NCBI GenBank assembly: GCA_022432975.1 | Contig: CM039508.1 | Span: 27,952,788-28,016,787 of the forward strand | DNA length: 64,000 nucleotides | Direction of reading: 5' to 3' | Source of the DNA: Begonia masoniana | Taxonomy: Eukaryota > Streptophyta > Magnoliopsida > Cucurbitales > Begoniaceae | In this document: one piece after another, positions 22,968-36,745 of the stretch | Layout: the number at the start of each line of letters is the position of its first letter | Position numbering within the stretch: the first letter of the stretch is position 1 | Notes under the pieces: model-generated | Databases searched by the model: none | Told to the model about the DNA's origin: nothing | The model's input: the letters and a program-made list of their open reading frames with translations, nothing else | Program-made: the position numbers and the translations under genes

Positions 22968-25086
22968 GCAAGAAACACGTTATGCATAAGGAAATCACCG
23001 TTCAACAACACGTGCGTTATCAGCGTGGCAACTTTCACAAACAAAAAGATCAGTTGCACGACGACGTGTTGATTTAAAACACTTGTTACATGAGAAAGAG
23101 AAAAATTGTTAAGTCATGTTCTAAAGCAATACAAGAGCATGAATCCATACGGGACCAACATAATTAGAGAATATAAGTTACTTAACGATAAAAGGTGGGG
23201 AAAAGAACGAGGTAAACATCATAAAGGAAAGAAAAAAGGCACTATATAGCATACTGTATAAGCATTTTCTAGAAGATCAACTATGTTGATTACTTCTTCT
23301 TTTAGAGGAACAAATGCAAAGGACGTGATATTAGACACAACATCAATGGAAGAAAGTAAGAAATCATCGAGTTGTGTTGAGTTTTAGAGGGACTTGTAAA
23401 AAAGGAAGATTTTTATTGATGGACATGAAAAAAAAAACAAAATAAAATAAAGAACGAGAGCAAGCATTGTGGAAAAGCAAACTATTTTTGAAGCATTTCA
23501 AAAGCAGAAACAGTGAAGTCTATAATAATGGAGATATTTGTTGTAGTGGAAAGGGATACTCCTATAGAATAGAAAGAGAGATTAGATATTAGAAGATGAT
23601 GAAAAACTGAATACTTAAAAAAAAACCATGAAATGTTGAGATGGTCAAGTTTGTAGCTATGATGACAGGACAATCGTGAATTATTGAACAAATTGTTTTG
23701 CATTCGTTGGATATAAGCTGACCCCACCTAGAAAGCTGCATAGAAGACAAACTACAAGAAAAAAGAAAGGTGATGGTGTTCCAGCACCAAAAAAAAAGTT
23801 GGAAAAGGGAAAAAAGGAAGGCATAGTATGAATCAACAAGCAATACTTCTTTAATTTCCAAGGTGTCACCATTTGTGTTGACAGTCTTTACAAGGAACAT
23901 TACAACCTCAACTCCGACAATCTTTAATTACATAGAATGGTAGACGAAGTTAAGATTAACAAGGAAAAGGAATGAAAATGAAATAGTTAAAGATAAAAAT
24001 GATATAGAAAACTATCCTCACCAACCAAACGTCGGGTCCCAATATATGATCGTAATTGATTGAAAGGAGCGTAGCTAAATGTTTCCAGAGAAAAACCAAT
24101 CTTAGAAATATATATGTCTTCGACAAGTGTACGCTTATTTATGACTCATTGATGAGGGTAGTCTTCGATCTGAAACTCTGGCTTATTTGCCGTGACCAAA
24201 GCATTTGACAGATAATATTTTTTTCCTAACTGTAGGGTATTTTGGAAAAAGTTGATATTGGAAGAGAACAAAGTTGCATGCACTCCAATTCCATGAATAG
24301 ATAAAAAAACAATGGATGTTTGTGGGAAAAGTTAAAGCATGAAAAAGACAAGGGTGGATGGGAAATTACTACTGAATCAGTGAGTAGCAGCCTCTAGGTA
24401 TGACTTGTGATCGAGGGGGATATTATATCTTGAATTAAAAAAAATCCTTGTGATGTGATTTAGGTACTAGGTTGATCATGCTGTTATCAATTAGTACTAT
24501 GTTAAACGGGAACAAAACCATTGAAGAATGCATCTTTAGTTGGTGGTCAAAGAATGCCCAAAAATTTATTTATGTATATTTTGATGATAGGCAGCTAGTT
24601 ATGAGTCCTAATGCACTGAAGTGTGGGACGATTGTAATTATGCGTGGGATTGATTGTGAGAGGGTCTACGTGCTATTTTACGTATCCAGACTATCAAGTT
24701 ATAAGACTTTATAAAACATTACATGCTTTATTATATATTTTACGGATACAACAGTAGTCTTGGAGAATAGTGGCAAGATGATGAAGCAAAGATGGCATAA
24801 CATAGTTTGAGATATCTAGCTTGAGTTTTTATTTGTCTTCTTGTGTGCGTTTTAGATTTAACTAGGTTATATTTTCCTTTGGTTATTTTTTGGAGTGGTA
24901 AACTCTTATTGATGGGTATTGTATCCATGAGACGAGAGGGTTTCTTCCACTTAATTTTTTGTTGAGGTAACGTTTTATTCAATTGCTCTTCCAAATTCAG
25001 TCCTCCATCGATACTCTACAGTCTTGTCATGATGGTCTCTATTACAAGTCGTCACATCATTATTTGCAATTATTACCACTTTAGAA
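22968..25086. other. AT-rich region without recognisable gene
   Basis: Only short ORFs (the longest is 80-100 codons, low complexity or AT-driven) and no domain I recognise. It may be the remaining 5' part of the Helitron. Its last eight bases before the hAT element (ctttagaa, 25079-25086) are that element's target-site duplication. Confidence 0.3.
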
Positions 25087-26562
25087 TAAGGGTGGGCAAG
25101 ACCGGTCGGGGGACCGAAAACCGGATCGGACCGGCTGGTTCGATCTGGTTTTGGTCCTAGGGTAATGGACCACGGTCTGGCCTTCGGTTCGAAGTGCATG
25201 GAACCGAAAATTTTGATCCGGTCCTCGGTCCACAGCCTGATTTCCCGAAGAACTGGGATCAAACCATCGGACCAATTTTAAGCCTCTTCACTCTTCACGC
25301 TTCAGTCTTCGGTTCTAAATCCCTAATCCAGATCAGATTCCAGAACACCCGACTCCCGATCCCTACCTCCTAACGGCGAACACCTGACCTCCGAACAGCA
25401 AACACCCGACCTCCGAAAGGAGAAACCCCGACCTTCGACCCCCGACCTCCCCGGTTTGCACGTTGCGACCTCTGAATTTATGAGTTGCGACCTCCCTCAG
25501 TTGTCGAGCTTCAGAATTCCAGAACAGTGAACATCCGAGCTCCGAATTTTGAAGTTGTCGAGCTTCAGAGTTTCGACTTATCAGTTATCCCTGCTCCACT
25601 GCTCCATGCTCCGTGCTCCAATTCATCTTGGCACTGCTCGTGCTCTGTAGTCTGTCCAAAGGCACAGTCCAATGTCCACTCATGTCTCCTACTCAGCTAC
25701 TCCTCACGGCTCAGTGCTCACTGTATTTTTGTGAACTGTGATATTTAGTTGTGTACTGCTTAAATTGTGTAACTTAATTGTGAATTGTGCTCACTGTATG
25801 TACTGCCGTTTAGAATTTTAGGTTGTTTTAATTGTATAATTTTATATTTGTGACTTTATGTTTGTGATTTTGTGGGAGACCCTTAAGAACTGTTGACCGA
25901 GAGTATTGTGATTTTTGTTTGTTGTTTAGAATTTGAGGTTGTTTTTATTGTGTAATTTTATGTTTGTGACTTTGTGGGAGATCTTTCAGAACTGTTGACC
26001 GAAAGCATTGTGATTTTTGTACTTGAAATTGACTATGTACTTGGATTTATTAATTAGATTGTACTTTTAAGTTTTAAAGTACTTGGATAAATTTTTTATG
26101 TTGACTTTAGTTTCTTAGCTTGCATTTTAATGTTTGATAGTTGTATTTAGTTTGTATGTTACATAGTTAGTTTTTTTTTATGCTGTATTTAGTTTCATAG
26201 ATTACGTTTTAATATTTGATAGTTGGATTTAAACTTTTAGTTTGTATATTACATACTTAGATTTATTTTGACTGTTGTATTTTTCTCATTTAAATGTTTG
26301 ATAGTTAGATTTAGACTTTTAATTTGTATGTTACGTACTTGAATTTATTTTGGATATTGTATTTATTTTGTTATATTTATCGTTTTTTAAAATTTTATTG
26401 TTTTTTATAATTTTTTCGTTAAAAAAAGTACCTTGGGCGGAACCAGGACCTACCCGGTTCCACCCGAACCGGTTTCGGTTTCGGGATTAAAATCCCAAAA
26501 CCTTTCAAGCCTGTTTCTGTCCGGGCTCCAGACCTGACCGAACCGGCCTGTGCCCACCCCTA
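25087..26562. mobile_element. Non-autonomous hAT-like DNA transposon (1.48 kb)
   Basis: Terminal inverted repeats taagggtgggcaagaccggt (left) and, reversed, taggggtgggcacaggccgg (right) match the ends common in plant hAT elements. They are flanked by a perfect 8 bp duplication ctttagaa (25079-25086 and 26563-26570), the size made by hAT transposases. Subterminal regions are rich in ccggt/accgg words, which may be transposase sites. The interior has no transposase. It contains a ~120 bp direct duplication (about 25803-26020, gtttagaattt...tgttgaccga) and AT-rich repeats. An ORF at 25485-25748 looks fortuitous. Confidence 0.88.
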
Positions 26563-26971
26563 CTTTAGAATACTTTGTGATTCAGAATAGTTTTAAACAT
26601 CATTTCTACATTTGTATAATTAACACAAACAGTTATCTTGTATTTGTTAATCTTATGTTTATCGTCAGACAATTCATGAAAAAAGTTATTGCAATAATTG
26701 GGTAGAAACTGTTTACTTCAATAATGCCCAAGGATTTTAGTAAATAATAATCACTATACGAATATAGTTATAGCATACAACTTTCAAATTTCAAGGATTT
26801 TAGAAAACTTTCTTCGATATTACAAAATATGGAATCGCCGGGCAGAATTATGGCATCTACATAAACCATAATAACAACCAAAAAATCTGGTTTCTTCCTA
26901 ACAAAGAGAGACAAATCAACAAGAGACTGTTGAAATCAAAGAACTACCAAAGTGCTCAAAAATTTTGAAAA

Positions 26972-28806
26972 TCATTCTCTTGAAGTTTGTTTTAAGCCAT
27001 ATAATGATTTATTTAATCTACACACCAAATTAGGATTTTGACAACCGTTGTGCTCATATCCTTGTGGAAGCTGCATATAATCTTCTTTACGTAAATCTCC
27101 ATGAAAAAATGCATTATTGACATCCAACTGGAATAAAAACCAGTTTTTAATTGCGGCAATGACTAAAAGCTTTTTTACCATAACTATTTTTGCAACATGA
27201 GAAAATGTGGCTAAATAACCAACACCCTCTTGTCGAGTATAGCCTTTAGCTACTAATCGTGCTTTATAACGATCAATAATACCATCGACATGATATTTAA
27301 TCTTGTATACCCATTTGCAACCTATAGCATTCTTACCGGGAGGAAGGTTAACCAATTGCCAAGTTGAATTGTCTTCAAGAGCCTTTAATTCAGCTGTCCT
27401 TGCATTCTTCTATTCAATGTTCTTAATAGCTTGATTGTAAGTTTTTGGTTCAAAATTAGAAGAGATAGCTAAATTGTATGCTTTGAAAGTTGGAGACAAT
27501 TTATCATATGACAGATAGTTGGATAGAGGGTATTTAGAAGAGGATGAAAAAGGAAAGGAACACTATCGAGCCAAGTAACCGTGATAATCATTTAAGTAAG
27601 ATGGCTTTTGGGATCTAAAATCACGAGTGGAATGGTGATGATCAACTGAGGGTTCTGCTGATGAAGTATTTTGTTGACATTGGTTATTAGCAAGATTTGT
27701 TATTTGATTGCCATTTGCCCCTGCATCTTTAATATTTGAACCAGATTATGTAGCTTCAATAGATGCTTGATTTATAACAGGTTTATTCCTCGGTTTATAT
27801 CCTGGAGGATAACCATGTATCTTGTAGCACTTTTCTACGGTGTGTCCAACAAATTTGTAGTGAGTGCAGAACGATTGTCTTTCTTTATTCTGTTATTGTG
27901 AGATTGATTTGAGGAAGAATTGAAAACTGTTGGTTCAGAATGTGAAGGAGCTACCAATATAGACCTTTATCTTTCCTCTTGCATTACCAGTGAGAAAACT
28001 TTAGTAATTGGTAGAATAGGATCCAACATCAGAACTTGTGTTCTTAATTAAGAAAAACAATCATTTAGTCCCATTAAAAACTGCATTACACAGTCTTGTT
28101 GTGGGTGTATGGCAAGGACTTGAAGATTTCCACATGTACAGAAAGAAATTGGTTGTAAATTCTGTAACTCATCCCACAACGTTTTCATTTTTGTGTCAAA
28201 AGTAATTTTCTAATTTCGTAAATTCTAAGTGCACTAGATTGATGAAATCTTTCAAAATGATCATTCCAAATTGACTTAGCTGAACTTAGATATAACAAAC
28301 TACCAGCAATTTCTCGATTAACAGAATTCAGAATCCACAAAGTCACCATGCTATCACAGCGAAACAATAGATTGAAAAGATTATCCGTCGACAATGGCCC
28401 TAAGATAGTGCCATCAACGAAGGACAATTTGTTTTTTGCCTTAAGATCCATAATCATAGTTCTTTTCCATGTATTGCAATTTGAGCCATGAAGAAGATGA
28501 AGAAGATGAAGAACAAGAATTAGACCTGGATGACCACTATTAAAATAAGGATTACTGGAATGTTTTGTTGGCAATGAAGAGAGATTTCCAGGAAGAACTC
28601 AAATATTTGTGAAATTTCCAAAGGTCGGATATGGATTTCCCGTATTAACAGCAATTGCAGGATTTCAAATATCTCAAGCAGTAGACTCATTTGCAGGATT
28701 AGCATTTGAGTTTCCTGGCTGATTATTGGAAGAATAATTCTTGCCTCTACTCATGCTCTCGATGCAGAATAATGCTTTGATAGAAACTTTCAATGCTCTG
28801 ATACCA
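26972..28806 (-). pseudogene. Ty1-copia (Retrofit/Ale-like) gag and RT fragments, internally deleted
   Basis: On the minus strand a primer site (plus gctctgatacca, 28795-28806) precedes gag (28574-28185: NPYFNSGHPGLILV, NKLSFVDGTI, MVTLWILNSV). A zinc knuckle with one Cys replaced (CTHYKFVGHTVEKC, then HGYPPGYKPRNK) lies around 27880-27785. RT follows at 27355-26972 ([53 protein letters not shown]). Protease, integrase, the RT active site and RNase H are missing. 26563-26971 holds no recognisable domain. Confidence 0.82.
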
Positions 28807-29428
28807 TATTACGAAATATTGAAAAGAGTAAAATTAGATTCTATCATCATATGAGTTTTTACATTCATCTCATTATATAGAGTTGTTATTACAAAGAAGA
28901 TAAAATTGTTATAAAACTGTAAAAATTCAAATCAGACTTAATTTCATAAAGAACAAAAATATTCTTATTTTTGAAGAAACTTAATTTCATACGTTCAAAT
29001 ATGGAGTTCTTGTAGGTATGTTAAACATAGACGGCCACAATACCTTATATTAGTATGGAGAGAGAGATAGAACATTAATACTTCCAAAAGAACATGCTAA
29101 AATCATTAATATACTACTTAGTACTACTTCTCCAGACTTCAGATAATGTCAAACTAGAGCTCAAAATAAAGATTGGAGTACCTTTCGGAGCAATCCAACC
29201 AATAGTTTTAATGGAGATAATATCGGAACTAAAAAAATTGATTTTTTTCCGATCATGCAAGAATTTGATTTCTTTAGTGTCGCTTACAGATCAAACAAAA
29301 GCTACCCACAAATATAAACTTAGTGTTCTATTATACACCGAAGCAGTTGTAAGATTAAATAAAAAGTTGAGGTTCCAGTACGCCACGCACTATTTGAATG
29401 GTGAGCTCCTCAATTTGATTCACTTGCC
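28807..29428. other. Copia 5' LTR remnant and chitinase upstream region
   Basis: The first part should be the LTR that belongs with the PBS at 28795-28806, but I cannot define both of its ends. The rest is AT-rich upstream DNA of the chitinase gene. The ORF at 29094-29537 runs into the chitinase in another frame and has no recognisable domain; I treat it as fortuitous. Confidence 0.35.
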
Positions 29429-29429
29429 C

Positions 29430-30382
<953 letters not shown>

Positions 30383-33265
30383 GTTGGGATGGATTGCCTC
30401 CATGATCCATTTTACTACATGTATTTTCACTTGTCAGTGTTTTATGCATCGTCCTTCGTATTAATTTTATCATGTCATGAACCTCCACCATTTAACTAAA
30501 CAAAAACGTGATTAAATTTGCAAGGCTAACTCACCTTTGAAAAGATTTGACATGTCCACTGTACTAAAAGCTAGAAGAGACAATGCTGTATGTTTCCACG
30601 AGTCTTGGTTTCTTATTTTATCTCTCATAATCTTGTAATACAAATAATTTGTGTAAACATTGGAATTAGCTACGCTGGTAATTGTTCGTTCCAAGGTTGA
30701 CAAATTAGTTGGATGCGAAGATAGTTTGTATGTGGAGGCTGAACATGACTTGTGTACTATTAACACATCCGATTTCATTGCAAGGCATTGTAATAGTAAT
30801 TTACTTGGGATAATTTGAGCCAAAAATCACAAGAAGATACAAAAATAGACTTGCAAGGGAGCTTTAGATCAAATTACATATTGGGAAGATAGTTTGTCTG
30901 AATCTCGGACATGAATTATTACAACCAAGTAGTTGAATTGAATTTTAAATCCTAGACTTAAATCCAAAACAAAACAATAGACAGAACTCCTACACTATTA
31001 CAGTAAGAGAATTTGAAGAATTTTCGATTCGATGGTACATGATTTTACATTGCACAAGCAACAAGAAAATAACAAAATAATATAATGTTTGATGTCATTG
31101 CTGATTGTGAAATTGAATTGCTGCTTCAGAAGAAGAGTCCGTATAGTTTAAAGTATACTACCACTAAAAAGACTCGTTGTAAAAACAAAAAAGGTACCCA
31201 AAGACAAAAGTTCGTCTGAGAGTACTGCAGCAAGGCTAAACAGAATTAAGATTTAATTGTAGTGACTAAATAAGCTTTCGTACATATCTTAAACCAAGGA
31301 AGGTTTCCAATTTTACCCGCTTGATTTAAGTTAACATCAATCCTACACCAAGACCTCAAAGATAGCATAAGAAAAGAAAATTCTGTCAATCAATGTAATG
31401 AGAACACAAAGGAGAAAAGGTTTTGGAAAACTTCAATGCGTCCATGCATTTTCTAACAATGTTGTTTGGATTATATGCTGAGTTTTGAAGTGCACGAGTA
31501 ATGTTTTGGAAAACTTCACTTGATCAACGTGTTTTCCAACCCTTGTGTGACTACAAAATGCTCTTACGTTAATGCACAAGTTTTTTCACATTAGATTATA
31601 CGGTTCACTTGATGTGCCACGGCCACAACCTTCACACCAATCCAGCCCATATTTTATTTATTGGCGATTTAGTTTTGTTTTAGTGATTTTTATTACGTTT
31701 TGAATTGATTAATTTTTGAGTTTTTAATTATTTAGCACTAGACGAAAGTATGTTCTGGCCGAGTTTGAATTATATTTGGGAGAGTATTTTGTGGTTTTGA
31801 CTTGGAATCAGTTAGTTCTAGTTGTGCACTATTTAAGCTATTTTAAAGTTTTTTTATAAGATCTAAATTTTGGATATTGTCTAATAGAAAATAGAGTTTT
31901 TTCTATTGGACTCTCGAAATTGTTTTCATGAAAATCTACCATTATCACTAGAGTATAGTGAGATTTGAGCGCAACAGTTTAGTGGAAAGCTTCATCAATT
32001 TTTGAAACTAATTCTGAATTTCTATTTTTCATCATTTGTAAAAAAAACCTCTCTTTTGAGCCTGATATTTGTTTCTTTCAAGTTTCGTATCTTTTCTGTG
32101 TTGGTTCTTCTTTGTTTTTTTTCATTTTCCAAGTTAATTCTTCGAATTTCCTTCATTGGTTGTGTGTGACAACTTGAATTGTTTGCTTCAATATACAACT
32201 TTTCATCTTCGTGTCGTCCTCATGTGACCTATGGTCGTTTGCTCCAGCCCATGTCTTCAACTTAAATCCAATTATGGGTGTCCCCCTTTCTACCCAAAAG
32301 CACCCTTTCGAGATGACATTTCCATTCTTACATTTATGAATGTCAACCCTCAATCCCGAACAACTGAACCTAGGAGACTTTGCATGTGAAACGCCTTCAT
32401 CGTCGGGCGGTTGCATTGTGTATAATTCCATTCTGTTTCAATTCTGGATGCCCAAGCACAATAGTCTTTCGCAACCCGAGTATCTGCTTCACATTTGAGG
32501 CAGTCAGCACTTGTGCCAAACCTTCCATCTTTGGCATCATTTGGTATCATTATCACCAAAATATGAGTTTTATTGATATTTGTAAAAAAAAGCATTTTTG
32601 TAATTATTAAACTCTACGAATTAATTTTTCTCGTTAAAGTTGGCAAACGGATCATAAATTGATTCATTTTGTCGTCAAAATAATTGTTAAAATTTAAGAA
32701 ATAAATAAGGGGTAAATTGAAAGAATTTTCAGTCTGAAATGATTGAAGTGTTTAAGGGAAATTAATAGATTTATTTAATATAAATTATAAATTATATTTA
32801 TATTAAATAATTTTTTTAAAATAAAAATATCTCTCTACTCTTAAAAGGGAGTAGTGCCACGCTCTTTTCTTTTAACAATTAACTAAATCAAAAAAAAAAT
32901 TACTTCTTTTGCCTAATGGTTATAATAGAGAAATTGGTAGATATTTCGTTGGTTTTCGGGGAAAGTAAAATCTACTGCCTTTAATCATTCTGCATGGCGA
33001 AGAGGAAGATCAGTTTTGTCCCATCGTTCTTTCCCCTCAGCGCTGGTCTTCGTTTTTTGCATCCTTATCGTTCTTCTTTGCATCCTCGTCGTTTTTCCTC
33101 TCTTATTTTAGTCTCTCTTTATTCTCTGTTTTGGTCGATCGAGTAGCGTTCTTCCTCTCCTCTTTCGCGTTTCCAAAAAATTATTTCTGTGGTCGATGGA
33201 ATTCATTGCTCCATACTTATGGTATTTTCAATTATGTTGTTTGATTGGTTTATGCTTCATTATAA
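30383..33265. other. Intergenic region downstream of the chitinase
   Basis: No gene or transposon that I recognise. Minus-strand ORFs at 30512-30823, 32153-32431 and 32350-32595 have no recognised domain and could be decayed gene pieces. It contains an AT palindrome at 32773-32808. The last five bases before 33271 (ctctc) are the duplication of the following Copia element. Confidence 0.4.
32773..32808. repeat. AT-rich inverted repeat
   Basis: 13 bp perfect arms (atttaatataaat and its complement atttatattaaat) with a 10-base spacer. It could extrude as a cruciform, or be the relic of a small inverted-repeat element. No target-site duplication is evident. Confidence 0.6.
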
Positions 33266-33270
33266 CTCTC

Positions 33271-33571
33271 TGTTGAGTTATGGAGCCTAATTTAGGATTA
33301 GGGGTATTTTAGTCATTATGTTCCTTGTTATTCTGTATCTCTAAATTGTCTAGTATATAAAGACGTATTTAGATTATCGAGTGATGTCAGAGAGTAACTG
33401 AGAGTGTGAGGCAAAACTGTTGTAACTCGGTTTTTGATCTTAGTGAAATCTGTCAGCGGCTAGTGGACGTAGCTCTAACAACGAAAGTGAACCACTATAA
33501 ATCTGTGTGTTGTTTCTTTTTCGTATTCTCGATCGTTCGTTACAAATGAATTATGACGCCTAATCCTAACA
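33271..33571 (+). repeat. 5' LTR of the plus-strand Copia element
   Basis: 301 bp, TGTTGAGTTATGG to CCTAACA, with a TATA-like agtatataaagac near 33352. The primer site follows after two bases. Paired with 42546-42846. Confidence 0.93.
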
Positions 33572-33573
33572 AC

Positions 33574-33585
33574 TGGTATCAGAGC
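33574..33585 (+). other. Primer-binding site (initiator tRNA-Met)
   Basis: tggtatcagagc is complementary to the 3' end of plant initiator tRNA-Met and lies two bases after the 5' LTR. Confidence 0.9.
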
Positions 33586-34324
33586 TTCAGGTTAAAATAG
33601 TTTTCTAAAATCAGGGTTTTATTCTTCAAAGGGTATCGATCGATTTCCGGTTTGTAATTTCGGCAAGTGAAATTGCAATTTTTGGAAGAAAAAGAAATTG
33701 GAAAAAAAAAACAACAGAAATTAGAAAAGAATTATTATTCTTTTCTGTGCTCTGCTCGACCCCGAAGAAGAATAGAACCTTCTGTTCTGTGTTGCTCGCC
33801 ACGAAAAACAGAGAAGAAGCCTTTGTTGTCCCCGTCCACGGTCCGACAGAACAGAGGCGTGCCTTAGCAACGTCGTCGACCGCCGCGCGAAGAGAGAAAC
33901 TGTCATCTGCCGCCGTTCTGCCATCACCGCGCGCACTAAAACCGCGCCGTCGCTGATCGCGCAGACCACGCCGACCTGCTTCACCACTGCCGACAGACAC
34001 AAAATCGCCGATTCGAAAAAAAAAAAACCAGATCCACCTCACGGCTGTCTTTGCCCCTGTTCGTCGCTACCAGTGATCATCGAGCAGCATTGTTGAATTG
34101 AGATATTTGATTTTCAATTCCAAAATTAAAAACTTTATTTGTTTTTCAATATTGGAAATCTCTGGATTTTGCCTCATTGGTTTGTCGTTGGAATATTGAG
34201 TAATATTTTGGTGCTATTCTGAATTATTGGGGCTGAGATATTTTTTTGGGATTTTGGGGTTGAAAATTTTGAAATCAATTTTTGGGTTTGAATATCTGTT
34301 TTGAGGTATTGGTTTGTGATAACA

Positions 34325-35076
34325 ATGTCAGGCGATGATAGTACAAGACACGGTATTGAAAAATTCGATGGGACAGATTTTGCGTTATGGAGAATGCAAA
34401 TTGAGGACTACTTGTACGGGAAAAAACTTCATATTACTTTGACTGCGAAACCAGAGAAGATGGAAGATGGTGAATGAAATCTCCTTGACAAACAGGTTTT
34501 GGGAGTCGTCCAATTGACGCTAGCTAAAAGCGTTGCTCACAACATGGCGAAGGAGAAGACCACTGCGAGTCTGATGAAGGCTCTATCTGATATGTACGAG
34601 AAACCCTCTACGAATAATAAGGTATTTCTTATGAAGAAGGTTTTTAATCTGAAGTGATTGATGGTACTTCTGTTGCAGCACATCTGAATGAATTCAATAC
34701 TATTGGGAATCAATTACTATCTGTGGATATTGATTTTGGGGATGAGGTTCGTGCTCTAATTTTGTTAGCATCTCTACCAAATAGCTGGGACACTATGAGA
34801 GCAGCAGTCAGTAATTCAGTCAGAAGTGCAAAATTGGTATTCACCGATGTGAGGGATCATATTCTTGCTGAAGAAGTTTATAAGATTGATTCTGGTGAAA
34901 CATCGAAAGGCACAACTCTCAATGTTGCAAATAGAGGAAGAAATAATGACAAAAACTTCAACTGGGGTAGGGGCAGATCCAGATCCAAGTCGAAAAATGG
35001 AAGGGGTCAGTCCAAGTCCCGGTGAACACTTGAGTGCTAAAATTGTGGCAAGCATTGTCACATGAAGAAGGATTGC
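34325..35076 (+). pseudogene. Copia gag with zinc knuckle, broken
   Basis: Starts MSGDDSTRHGIEKFDGTDFA and continues with LWRMQIEDYLYGKKL, typical of Tnt1-like gag. An in-frame TGA at 34475-34477 truncates it. A frameshifted continuation at 34654-35025 keeps the UBN2-type core (HLNEFNTIGNQL, LASLPNSWDTMRAAV) and a basic RGRSRSKSK tail. The nucleic-acid-binding CCHC knuckle follows at 35035-35076 but has a stop just after the first Cys (C*NCGKHCHMKKDC). The capsid protein cannot be made. Confidence 0.85.
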
Positions 35077-35254
35077 AGAGCACCGAAGAAGAACGGAAAT
35101 GACAAAGGTGATGGAGCAAATACAGTAACGGTAGACATCACTGATGCTTTGCTTCTTTCAGTCGACAGCCAGATAGACTCATGAGTTTTGGACTCGGGAG
35201 CGTCGTTTCACACCACCACACACAAGGAATTAATAGAGAATTATATGGCTGGAA

Positions 35255-35348
35255 ACTATGGAAAGATCTACCTTGCAGATGGTGAGCCACTGGATATTGT
35301 GGGCATCAGTGACATCAAACTGAAGATAGCAAACAGTTTTGTTTGGAA
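35255..35348 (+). repeat. 94 bp direct repeat, left copy
   Basis: actatggaaagatctacctt at 35255 recurs at 36435, offset 1180. The two copies are almost identical over 94 bases (one visible change, catcagtgac versus catcggtgac) and bracket an insert unrelated to Copia. Confidence 0.9.
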
Positions 35349-36434
35349 AACTATTATACTACGAGACCCGTGGCAAATCGACATCGGACCTGTAACATTA
35401 GCGGAAGCAAAAGACGACGAACAAAAAAGAATAGACAACGACAAAAATAGAAAACACGTAATGGCATGAAGTGATGTGAAGTGAATTACCTATGGGAAGG
35501 TAACCCACCTGTGGCTCGTCCTCAGAGAGGGACGAGGGAGCTTCTGGAATGACGAAGGGGGCCATTTGCCGCGGCCGTTTGGCAACCTGAGCACCTCATG
35601 GGAAAGAAGATGCCTCCATGAAGAAGTCTTCCAGCAAATGGAGAAAAGCCCAGCGTGCACTGAGAAACAGCTTTTGTTTCTACCTAAGACAGCACCAATG
35701 AATGGAGGTGAAGAATCCTTAACCGGCTTGGAAGGCAACTTGAGGCACCTTCCAGAGATAGCTCCTTCAGCGATGAAGGCATGCACGTGGCCACGGACTT
35801 GGGTATCCATCCGCCTCTGTGTTCCACCATACTGAAACGGCTTCGAGCGAGGATGGCGGAATCAAGCTACCAATACCCATAACTTGGTGGTCGTAAAACA
35901 GGATCCACCCTCCCAGGGGAGTGACCGTGAAGAACTACGCCGATCACTTCGGCAAATTTGAAGAAACTTCAATTGATTTCCAAATATTCCAAAGTTCAAA
36001 AACTGGGTTACAAATGTTCAGAGCAGAACCTTATAGCCTCTGGAGATCGATGGTTACAGAAGGAAAGAAAACAGAAAAGGAACATACGAGAAAGGCTCAA
36101 AAGAGCCGTTGGAGCGTCGGCCAAACTAGCTGTTGGAGTGTTCAACGCTTCGGCCTCGTGCGCGCGCATCACGGTGCTGATTCCGCTCGTGACCAGATGC
36201 GTGCTTCGTCGTGAGGCCTTCAGCTGGAGGTTCATCGATTGTGGGAAATCTTCAGTCAAAGCTCCTTCACTTGTGGGCTTCAATTGGAATTAGGTCTTTC
36301 TTCTTGGGCTTAATTGCTTCTTCAATTGTGGACTTCTTCAATCACCCATTTGGCTTGTAATTTTCCTTTGATGATTCTTCGTGTATGCATGACAGCTCGA
36401 TGTGCAACTTGATCCTCGGGATCCAGGGCGTATC
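35349..36434. other. 1.09 kb insert of unknown origin inside Copia protease
   Basis: Bounded by 94 bp direct repeats, too long for a transposase or integrase duplication. Composition is GC-richer than the host element. Modest ORFs on both strands (35566-35835 plus, 35490-35810 minus, 35921-36214 plus) have no domain I recognise. I see no LTR, terminal inverted repeats or poly-A. It may be filler DNA captured during break repair, or part of a gene or another element. Confidence 0.6.
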
Positions 36435-36528
36435 ACTATGGAAAGATCTACCTTGCAGATGGTGAGCCACTGGATATTGTGGGCATCGGTGACATCAAAC
36501 TGAAGATAGCAAACAGTTTTGTTTAGAA
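36435..36528 (+). repeat. 94 bp direct repeat, right copy
   Basis: Second copy of 35255-35348. It is followed by the original Copia continuation, so this copy sits at the authentic junction. Confidence 0.9.
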
Positions 36529-36745
36529 GATCAGTAAAGTGAGACAAGTGCCAGGGTTGATACAAAATCTAATTTCAGTTGGACAACTTGATAGTGAAGG
36601 TTATAATGTCAGTTTCGAAACCAATACTTGGAAGGTAACTAAAGGAGCGATGGTCGTCGCTCAAGGTCAGAAAATAAGAACCTTATACATGACTTCTACA
36701 TGTAGAGACACAGTTGCCATTGTTGATAGCTCGAAGAATACATAG

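Larger units (their letters stand above)
35188..36745 (+). pseudogene. Copia protease region, split by an insertion
   Basis: The aspartic protease motif LDSGASFHTT is at 35188-35217, directly after an in-frame stop. The frame runs to about 35348 (KIYLADGEPLDIVG, DIKLKIANSF), is interrupted by a ~1.09 kb insert, and is resumed by a second copy of the last 94 bases (36435-36528). It then continues RQVPGLIQNLISVGQLDSEG (36542 onward) to the gag-preintegrase border. Confidence 0.83.

Noticed and set aside
24472..24714. 80-codon plus-strand ORF
   Set aside because: No family recognised and no supporting context; could be a decayed fragment but cannot be supported.
30512..30823. Minus-strand ORF downstream of the chitinase
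   Set aside because: No domain recognised, no promoter or codon bias evident; overlaps the likely 3' flank of the chitinase gene.
33626..34042. Overlapping ORFs between the Copia 5' LTR and gag
   Set aside because: Leader region of the Copia element; both-strand overlap and no domain indicate chance open frames.
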